Shown here: piece after piece, positions 58,196-64,000 of the stretch
Numbering within the stretch: position 1 is the stretch's first letter
Layout: each line of letters opens with the position of its first letter
Source of the DNA: Thalassotalea fonticola
GTDB taxonomy: Bacteria > Pseudomonadota > Gammaproteobacteria > Enterobacterales > Alteromonadaceae
Direction: 5' to 3'
NCBI RefSeq assembly: GCF_032911225.1
Contig: NZ_CP136600.1
Coordinates: 4,712,001-4,776,000, forward strand
DNA length: 64,000 nucleotides
The notes under the pieces: generated by a model
The model's input: only the letters and a program-made list of their open reading frames with translations
Databases searched by the model: none
What the model was told of the DNA's origin: nothing
Position numbers and translations under genes: made by a program

Positions 58196-58465
58196 ATGCT
58201 TTTAAAATACAAGTACCAACCTCTGATTAGCGCGTTAATAACAAACTGGTGCATTATATTCTCAGTATCAGCACAAGCAGAAGTAAAACATTGTGCTGAT
58301 TTACAAGATGAAATACATACTAAAATTTCTAACAACGGTATAGAAAATGTTGATTTGACTGTTGTTGAAAATGATGAAGTCGAAGACCATGATGGCTATA
58401 GTGTAGTTGGTAGCTGTGAGGTTGGTTCACAAAAAGTGTTATATAAAAACTTATATGAAGAATAA
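58196..58465 (+). CDS. DUF1161 family secreted protein
   Basis: The 89-aa product has a signal peptide ending near AQA (residue 28) and a mature part with HCADLQDEIHTKISNNGIENVDLTVVEND and YSVVGSCEVGSQKVLY, where CADLQDEIHTKISNNGI is the most typical stretch. Two Cys in the mature part could form a disulfide. This matches small periplasmic DUF1161 proteins of unknown function. It lies 15 bases after the small membrane gene and may share its transcript; a perfect inverted repeat follows. Confidence 0.8.
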   Translation: MLLKYKYQPLISALITNWCIIFSVSAQAEVKHCADLQDEIHTKISNNGIENVDLTVVENDEVEDHDGYSVVGSCEVGSQKVLYKNLYEE

Positions 58466-58510
58466 TAAAACTGCAGCGCATTTATATATGGTCACTTCGT
58501 GACGTTATTT

Positions 58511-58559
58511 AAATTTCTCAAGGTCAAAGTTCAGCGATAACTTTGACCTTGAGAAATTT
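58511..58559. repeat. Perfect 21-bp inverted repeat with 7-base loop
   Basis: Positions 58511-58531 (AAATTTCTCAAGGTCAAAGTT) are inverted without mismatch at 58539-58559. The GGTCAAAGTT core resembles the GGTCAGAGTCAAGTT arms at 32340 and 39245, so it may be a diverged member of the same class. A run of T follows on the right. It lies between the DUF1161 gene and the OxyR-like gene and could terminate the former. Confidence 0.9.
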
Positions 58560-58635
58560 TATTTATTATTGGTAAAAATTCATTATTTAGATTAAGTTTA
58601 TTAACTTACTATTGTAAATTTGATTGAAAATATCG

Positions 58636-59553
58636 ATGAATACTCATTTACCCAATTTAAAACATCTACAATATTTACTCGCATTAAACGAGCACCAGCA
58701 CTTCCATCGCGCTGCGGATGCTTGCTTCGTCAGTCAATCAACACTGAGTAGCGCTATTATCAAACTTGAGCAGCTTTTAGATTGTCAGCTTATAGAGCGT
58801 GACCATAAAAGTTTTGTTTTTACTGCTCATGGTAAAGCGGTCGTCAAAATGGCTGAACAATTAATTCATAGTGCTACCGATCTAGTCGAATTCTCGATGT
58901 CACAAGGCTTGATTAGCAAGGGCCATGTATACTTAGGTTGCATACCCACTATTGCACCATTTTTATTAACTGATGTGATATCTGCCACCTCGCAATTACT
59001 ACCTGAAATTGAGTTATTCATTAAAGAAGCACCAACAGATGAATTAATCAAGCAATTAGCTAATGGTGATATTGATATCGCCATTCTTGCATTGCCAATT
59101 GATAACAAACATAGCCACAATTTCAAGCAAACACATTTGGGCAATGATGAATTTTATTTGGCGGGCAATAATGAGTTAGTTTCACAAGTTATAAATGATG
59201 AAAGTTATAAGAATATCCCTGATGAAAGTGTATTTTTGTTATCTGAAGAACATTGCTTAACTGAGCATGCTTTATCCGCTTGTAAATTAGTAAATAAATC
59301 TAAAATAAACCCTTTCGCTGCAACTTCATTAGCCACGTTATTGCAAATGACAATTCATCATAATGGCCTAACTTTTTTGCCCGAAATGGCGATAAATAAA
59401 GGTATTGCAGGCCATGCGTACCTAACGGTACAAAAGCTACATAAGCACCCTTATAGGGAAGTAGCTATGCTTGAACGAAGTGGCAGCCTTCGCTCTGAAA
59501 CATTTAAATTACTAGCTAATGTAATTATTGATTTGTTTCAACAAAACCGCTGA
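58636..59553 (+). CDS. oxyR: LysR-type regulator, OxyR-like
   Basis: The protein of about 305 residues has an N-terminal winged helix (LKHLQYLLALNEHQHFHRAADACFVSQSTLS) and a LysR effector domain. Cys207 and Cys216 (HCLTEHALSAC) keep the eight-residue spacing and surrounding residues of E. coli OxyR Cys199 and Cys208, the peroxide-sensing disulfide pair. A peroxide-responsive activator is therefore likely. The ATG at 58636 is preferred; a TTG at 58624 would add four residues. No peroxidase or catalase gene is next to it. Length matches OxyR (305 aa). Confidence 0.85.
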   Translation: MNTHLPNLKHLQYLLALNEHQHFHRAADACFVSQSTLSSAIIKLEQLLDCQLIERDHKSFVFTAHGKAVVKMAEQLIHSATDLVEFSMSQGLISKGHVYLGCIPTIAPFLLTDVISATSQLLPEIELFIKEAPTDELIKQLANGDIDIAILALPIDNKHSHNFKQTHLGNDEFYLAGNNELVSQVINDESYKNIPDESVFLLSEEHCLTEHALSACKLVNKSKINPFAATSLATLLQMTIHHNGLTFLPEMAINKGIAGHAYLTVQKLHKHPYREVAMLERSGSLRSETFKLLANVIIDLFQQNR

Positions 59554-59673
59554 ATATATAAAGATGAAAATAAATTTAAAAACTTTCAAACTTTTTTCTC
59601 TTCTCTTCCTACATATATAGTAAATCGACATTAAAAAAGAAAACAATAATGATAAATTCCCTAGGAAAATATT

Positions 59674-60222
59674 TTGTTTGAACGCAGTGATGAAGCTCTG
59701 ATAAAGCTTGCTTTAAAGGGAAAGAAATCTGCTTGGATGACATTGTTAAAACGCTATGAAAAGCCGATTTATAATTATACCTTACGTATGGTTAGTAACC
59801 CTGATGATGCTTTAGATTTATTACAAGATATCTTTATAGCGGTATTTAAGAATCTTGCTTCGTTTCGAGGCGATAGTAAATTTAAAAGTTGGTTGTTTCG
59901 CATCGCACACTATCGTTGTATTGAATATTACCGCCGTAAAAAGCCTCACCAATCTCTTGATGAGCAACCAGAGCAAGAAGCGGAAGTTATAGATAGCTGT
60001 CCTGAGAATTGTATAAAGCAAGCGCAACAATCAGAGGCATTAGCCACAGCGATGAAAATATTACCAATAAACCAGCGTACAGTGGTTGAGCTAAAGTTTT
60101 TTCAACATTTCACTTTTGATGAGATTGCTGGTCAACTTGGTATATCGAGTAATACGGTGAAATCACGTTTATATAGTGCACTAAACAAATTAAAAGGTGT
60201 TTTGGAGGTGGATTATGTCTAA
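59674..60222 (+). CDS. ECF RNA polymerase sigma factor (second in window)
   Basis: The 182-aa factor has region 2 (YNYTLRMVSNPDDALDLLQDIFIAVFKNL, with FRGDSKFKSWLFRIAHYRCIEYYRR) and region 4 (INQRTVVELKFFQHFTFDEIAGQL, then SSNTVKSRLYSALNKL). The start is TTG, 7 bases after TAGGAAAA. The next gene begins within its stop region (overlap 8 bases, GGAGG before it), so the two are translationally coupled. It probably serves envelope stress together with the next two genes. Target promoters are unknown. Confidence 0.9.
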   Translation: MFERSDEALIKLALKGKKSAWMTLLKRYEKPIYNYTLRMVSNPDDALDLLQDIFIAVFKNLASFRGDSKFKSWLFRIAHYRCIEYYRRKKPHQSLDEQPEQEAEVIDSCPENCIKQAQQSEALATAMKILPINQRTVVELKFFQHFTFDEIAGQLGISSNTVKSRLYSALNKLKGVLEVDYV

Positions 60223-60922
60223 TTCAGAAAATCAAAAAGAGCTCGAATTTCAATTATGGCTAGAAGGTAAACTAAGCCCTTCGCAGAGTCTGAAGTTTGA
60301 ACAAGATATAGCTGATGATGAGCCAATGCAGCAACGCCTAGCAACGGCAAGGTTTATTGAACAACAAGTGCATTGTTATGAGGAACAAGCTGTTCCTGCT
60401 TGGGATAGAGAAAGTACCTTTAACAGTGATTCAAAGCCTTGGTGGCAATGGCAAGGTCTGCCTGCAATGTCTATGGCATTTTCTATATTTGCTATTTGCT
60501 TGGTCATTTTTAAAGTTGAATTGGTTATGCAAGATAGTGGCCTTTTAGTTAGGTTTGGTGGTGAGAAAAGTCAGCAAAATACAGTTGAAGTTGAGCAACT
60601 GATTAACCAACGATTAAAAGAATTTGCAGCTGAGCAGCAAGTCGTTTTAGCCAATTACGCGACAGATATGAAAGATGATCAACAAGATAATAATTTAAAG
60701 CTTGCCACTTATTTAATGAGTGCTGCCAGACAAGAACGTAAAGAAGATATTTCTAGTTTTGTTAAGTTTGTCAATGATCAACGAGATGAAGACTCAATAG
60801 ATCAAAAGTTACGCTTTCAGAAACTTGAATATGCATTGCTGTCGCAATCAATTAAAAACAAATTAAACAACCCTACGCTGCAAAAGGCGAATTATGAACA
60901 ACAACCGATGCAGGAAAAATAA
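60215..60922 (+). CDS. Single-pass membrane protein, putative anti-sigma factor
   Basis: The product of 235 residues has an acidic N-terminal domain (LEFQLWLEGKLSPSQSLKFEQDIADDEP), which resembles anti-sigma N-terminal helices, one transmembrane helix near residues 83-105 (PAMSMAFSIFAICLVIFKVEL), and a helical outer part (TVEVEQLINQRLKEFAAEQQ). The ATG at 60215 follows GGAGG; an upstream start at 60197 lies in the sigma gene and is rejected. There is no HxxxCxxC zinc motif. Coupling to the sigma gene and topology suggest an anti-sigma factor, but this is inference. Confidence 0.75.
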   Translation: MSNSENQKELEFQLWLEGKLSPSQSLKFEQDIADDEPMQQRLATARFIEQQVHCYEEQAVPAWDRESTFNSDSKPWWQWQGLPAMSMAFSIFAICLVIFKVELVMQDSGLLVRFGGEKSQQNTVEVEQLINQRLKEFAAEQQVVLANYATDMKDDQQDNNLKLATYLMSAARQERKEDISSFVKFVNDQRDEDSIDQKLRFQKLEYALLSQSIKNKLNNPTLQKANYEQQPMQEK

Positions 60923-60923
60923 T

Positions 60924-61838
60924 ATGAAGATAATTAACAACACGGTACTGCCTCTAGCATTTGCTTGTACACTAGTTTCAAATAGCGTTAATGCTATGGA
61001 TTTTGATAACTTACATCAACAACTCGATATTATGAGCGATATTATTAAGAGCACAATTAAAAGACAAAGTAATAATCAAGGACCTCGACTTACTCGAATT
61101 GACAGTCATTATTTAGCTGGTCAGGGGGTTGTTTTTAATTTGAATGTATCTCGGGTTTTTTATTATGGCCACAATAACAACATACCCGTTATGCCTGTAG
61201 CTCCTGTAGCTCCTCGAGCACCCCAAGGGCTAGAAGGGGAAGAGCTATTTGGTGAAAATTTCGAAATAGTTATTGAAGAGGCGATGGAAGAAGCAGCGAT
61301 AGCTATTGAAATTGTTAATGAAAACATGCGCTTTGATGTTGAAGAGCAACGCGAATTGAGAGAGCAGGAGCGAGAGCTTGCATATGAATTAAGGGATTTA
61401 GCTCGTGCAGAACGCGATCTGAATTATGAAAAACTGCATTTAGATAATGATGAAAAAGCCGAAAATCAAAAAGAGCTGGGAGAACTTGAAGAACGTAAAG
61501 CTGCTATTGAGCAAGCGAAATTAAACGCTCAAAAGCGTGCCGATGAACATCAGAGAAAAATCGAAAAAATACAAGCGGACAAAGCTAAACAGCAGCAAGC
61601 CTACTATACAAAACTTGAAACCACAGTTAGCGAAGTATTGTGTAATTATGGCGGCGGCTTGAAAGCGTTACCTGATTCTGAATATATCTCTATGATAATT
61701 AAAGGTGCAGGAGCGACAGTTGAAGGGCGAATTAAGGATAAAGTACTGGTATTTAACAAGTTAGATGTTAAAAACTGCGTACTTGAAAGAATAACTGCGC
61801 CAACTTTATTAGGTAAAGCGAATGGCTATCAGTTCTAA
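60924..61838 (+). CDS. Secreted coiled-coil protein of the sigma operon, unknown
   Basis: The ATG at 60924 follows AGGAAAAATAAT and gives a 304-aa product with a signal peptide cleaved near SVNA-MD (residue 24). Residues about 105-235 are very rich in Glu, Arg, Lys and Ala (LREQERELAYELRDLARAERD), a long coiled coil. The C-terminal 65 residues contain LCNYGGGLKALPDSEYIS and a second Cys in VKNCVLE. It starts one base after the previous stop, so it belongs to the sigma operon. It may be the sensor or an effector of this envelope-stress system; no family is recognised. Confidence 0.8.
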   Translation: MKIINNTVLPLAFACTLVSNSVNAMDFDNLHQQLDIMSDIIKSTIKRQSNNQGPRLTRIDSHYLAGQGVVFNLNVSRVFYYGHNNNIPVMPVAPVAPRAPQGLEGEELFGENFEIVIEEAMEEAAIAIEIVNENMRFDVEEQRELREQERELAYELRDLARAERDLNYEKLHLDNDEKAENQKELGELEERKAAIEQAKLNAQKRADEHQRKIEKIQADKAKQQQAYYTKLETTVSEVLCNYGGGLKALPDSEYISMIIKGAGATVEGRIKDKVLVFNKLDVKNCVLERITAPTLLGKANGYQF

Positions 61839-61897
61839 TCGACCGTGCTACGCAGGGGGATAGGCCACTTCGTGACAATTTAACCTTGAAATAAAAT

Positions 61898-61930
61898 AAA
61901 GGCCTGTATTTAATAATACAGGCCTTTTAT
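61898..61930. terminator. Bidirectional terminator between convergent genes
   Basis: AAAGGCCTGTATT and AATACAGGCCTTT form a perfect 13-bp stem with loop TAAT, flanked by T-rich sequence to the right and A-rich to the left. It serves the rightward sigma operon and the leftward bamE gene. Confidence 0.9.
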
Positions 61931-61959
61931 ATGTAATTTGTTCAAAACAAAACTAGAAA

Positions 61960-62301
61960 CTATTGACCCATAGGTACGTTAAAGTTTTCACCTATTTCAA
62001 AATCACCTTCAGCCTTAGTGAGTAAGTCACCATCAAAGCTTAATACCAGTTTTTTACGTTTATTAAAGGCTTCGTCTTTGCCTGATAGAAACTCATAAAC
62101 ATAATACCAAGTGTCACTATTAAAACTGTCTTTTATTACCGGGTTACCAAGTACGTATTTTACTTGTTCTTTGGTCATGCCTACTTGTAATTTGTCAATT
62201 TGTTTTTGTTCTAAGTAATTACCTTGAGCCACGTCTATTTTGTATACACAGCCCGAAACTAAGCATAATGCTAAGCTTAAAATTATTGCGCGAGATAACA
62301 T
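61960..62301 (-). CDS. bamE: Outer membrane assembly lipoprotein BamE
   Basis: The 113-aa lipoprotein has a lipobox VSGCVYKID (Cys18) and the SmpA/OmlA fold with QGNYLEQKQIDKLQVGMTKEQVKYVLG, where VGMTKEQVKYVLGNP is the signature, and DTWYYVYEFLSG. BamE supports the BamA complex that inserts outer-membrane proteins. It matches E. coli BamE (113 aa) and follows recN, the usual gammaproteobacterial neighbour. Confidence 0.96.
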   Translation of the reverse strand: MLSRAIILSLALCLVSGCVYKIDVAQGNYLEQKQIDKLQVGMTKEQVKYVLGNPVIKDSFNSDTWYYVYEFLSGKDEAFNKRKKLVLSFDGDLLTKAEGDFEIGENFNVPMGQ

Positions 62302-62416
62302 CTATTATTTATTCCTATCTTTCCTGAGCAAGGATAATAACCAAGGCAGTTAAGAGATTAAAGGTTTTTGTCATTTATTTGCAAAAATTATTATTATTGC
62401 TGTTTATATTGAGTAA

Positions 62417-64000
62417 CTATCCTGCTAAAAGTTCCTTAGCATTAGCCAAACTGGTTTTTGTTATTTCATCCCCTGCTAATAATCGGGCAATCTCATTCTC
62501 TCTTGCATCAAGGGTTAGCTCTGTAACGCTGGTTTGAGTATTTTTACCGTCGGTAAGTTTTGCAACGAACATCTGCTGATGGCCTTTACTCGCCACTTGC
62601 GGCAGGTGGGTAACGCAAATAACTTGCGTAGATTCACCAAGTTTATTCAACTGCTGGCCTACTTTGGCCGCCGTTGGACCACTAATACCAACATCAACTT
62701 CATCAAAAATAAGAGTAGGGGTAACAACCTTTTCAGCAAGAATCACCTGAATAGCAAGACTGATCCTTGATAACTCTCCACCAGAGGCTACTTTAGCTAA
62801 AGGTTCTACCGGTTGTCCTGGATTCATACTTACCAAAAATTCAATATCATCACTGCCATGTGCGGTTGGCTCTAATATGTCTTTTTCAGTCACGTCGAGT
62901 TTAAATATTGCATCAGGCATATTCAATTGTCGAATTGACTTAGTGATTGCTTTTTCGAGCTTAGTTGCGGCTTTAATTCTGCTTGTTCTCAGCTTGCAGG
63001 CAAGCTCTTTGTATGCAACTAAACAATTCTCCATTTCATCATGAATGTGCTCTAATCGTGAATCATCTGATGCTATTGCATTGAGCTCCTTGCAAATGTT
63101 TTGATGAAAATCAACTAGATTTTCAGGTGCAACTTTGTGCTTCCTGGCCAAATCAATTGCAGTTGAATAGCGCTCTTCGATTAGAGCAAATGTTTGTGGG
63201 TCTAAATCAATACTTTGTTGGTAGTCAACCAGATCGTGACTGGCTTCTTCAAATTGAATTCTTGCCTCATTTACTAATGTCGCTATTGATTTAACGCTTG
63301 AATCAAGTTCTGCAAGTTGATTTAAGTGTTCGGTTGCTTTTTGTAATTTATCTAGAAGATTGAATTGCTCATCAGCAGATATTTCTTGTACGCATTGCTC
63401 AGATAACAAGAGTAATTGTTGGGCGTTACTATTACGCTTAAAGTCTGCTTCTAGCTGAGTGAATTCATGTTCTTGTAGAGCAAACTCATCTAGCTCTTTG
63501 ACTTGATACTGCAACAATTGTTGCTGAGCAAGACGCTGCTGTTTATTTTGCTGCAGAATTTGTAGCTCACTTTTTAGCGAGTGCCACTGATTTTGGTAAA
63601 ACTTAAGATCAGTTAACAGCTCTTGATGGTTGGCATAATCATCTAATAGTCGACGTTGCTCCAGGTTTTTCATTATTAACTGATGATCGTGTTGGCCATG
63701 AATGTTTAAAAGATATTGACCAAGATCTTTCAATTGCGCTAAAGGGACAGGACTGCCATTAATGTATGCTTTTGAACGGCCTTCTGCGCTTATAACTCGT
63801 CTGACAATACATTCATTATCTTGTTGTAGATCATGGGCAGACAGCCACTTTGATGCTTTTGGAATATCGGCGATCTCAAAAGTCGCGGTGAGTTCAGCTT
63901 TATTGCTGCCAGGTCTAACCGTATTCGCTAATGCTCTACTACCTAAACATAACCCTAATGCATCGATGGCAATTGATTTACCTGCACCGGTTTCGCCGGT
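62417..64000 (-). CDS. recN: DNA repair protein RecN (N-terminus beyond the window)
   Basis: The frame stays open from the stop at 62417 to the window end, 528 codons. At the edge the residues read TGETGAGKSIAIDALGL, the RecN Walker A, which in E. coli lies about 30 residues from the start. So only the first few dozen residues are missing. The central coiled-coil arms follow, with GQYLLNIHGQHDHQ, and the C-terminal head has VASGGELSRISLAIQ (ABC signature), LIFDEVDVGISG (Walker B) and THLPQVASKGH. RecN is an SMC-like protein of double-strand break repair. A start within the window (63733) would remove the ATPase site and is rejected. The SOS box, if any, is outside. Confidence 0.95.
   Translation of the reverse strand, partial: TGETGAGKSIAIDALGLCLGSRALANTVRPGSNKAELTATFEIADIPKASKWLSAHDLQQDNECIVRRVISAEGRSKAYINGSPVPLAQLKDLGQYLLNIHGQHDHQLIMKNLEQRRLLDDYANHQELLTDLKFYQNQWHSLKSELQILQQNKQQRLAQQQLLQYQVKELDEFALQEHEFTQLEADFKRNSNAQQLLLLSEQCVQEISADEQFNLLDKLQKATEHLNQLAELDSSVKSIATLVNEARIQFEEASHDLVDYQQSIDLDPQTFALIEERYSTAIDLARKHKVAPENLVDFHQNICKELNAIASDDSRLEHIHDEMENCLVAYKELACKLRTSRIKAATKLEKAITKSIRQLNMPDAIFKLDVTEKDILEPTAHGSDDIEFLVSMNPGQPVEPLAKVASGGELSRISLAIQVILAEKVVTPTLIFDEVDVGISGPTAAKVGQQLNKLGESTQVICVTHLPQVASKGHQQMFVAKLTDGKNTQTSVTELTLDARENEIARLLAGDEITKTSLANAKELLAG

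Noticed and set aside
62417..63733. recN starting at the internal ATG at 63733
   Set aside because: The frame continues to the window end and holds the Walker A motif there; the internal start would remove the ATPase site.

Overview
The window looks like chromosomal DNA of a marine gammaproteobacterium of the Alteromonadales, most likely Colwelliaceae (Colwellia/Thalassotalea type). The basis is low G+C with AT-rich spacers, gene orders typical of that group (moxR-DUF58-DUF4381-batA-VWA/TPR-batD; fadI-fadJ; smrB/prmB-aroC; leuS-lptE-holA-nadD-rsfS-rlmH-mrdA-rodA-rlpA-dacA-ybeD-lipB-lipA; recN-bamE), and a large propeller-type GGDEF-EAL sensor. The placement is inferred from gene content; no rRNA or tRNA gene was seen.

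Layout. 1-5.5 kb: end of a surface-sugar region (unknown gene tail, family 2 glycosyltransferase, DHH phosphoesterase, galE, pgi) and an EAL protein without its usual HDOD partner. 5.9-9.0 kb: putP, a 134-bp tandem intergenic repeat, and an ECF sigma factor/DUF3379 pair. 9.1-16.4 kb: six-gene leftward Bat/MoxR operon. 16.5-20.1 kb: fadIJ behind a FadR-like box. 20.3-21.3 kb: a cluster of very small leftward genes: two paralogous 33-34 aa peptides ending in WWS, and a secreted-looking ORF made of about ten copies of a decapeptide from a 30-bp minisatellite, all behind a near-consensus sigma-54 promoter. 21.4-29.0 kb: the 1511-aa propeller/PAS/GGDEF/EAL protein and an M16 peptidase. 29.2-32.3 kb: sixA, smrB, prmB, aroC. 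32.4-39.9 kb: DUF748 protein, RND pump plus adaptor, lipoprotein. 40.2-54.5 kb: the long leftward housekeeping block for lipoylation, peptidoglycan elongation, ribosome maturation, NAD synthesis, LPS export and LeuRS. 54.8-58.5 kb: ybeL-like gene, Lon-like protease, two small proteins. 58.6-61.8 kb: OxyR-like regulator and a second ECF sigma module with a membrane partner and a secreted coiled-coil protein. 62-64 kb: bamE and recN, the latter cut by the window end.

Most genes are ordinary housekeeping genes. The part most worth a second look is the 20.58-21.26 kb small-peptide locus, where three tiny ORFs with good ribosome binding sites follow a sigma-54 type promoter and share a TAS(N) motif. 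Its function cannot be assigned from sequence. Several inverted-repeat families lie between genes: two copies of one perfect 17-18 bp arm pair and one related 21-bp pair.
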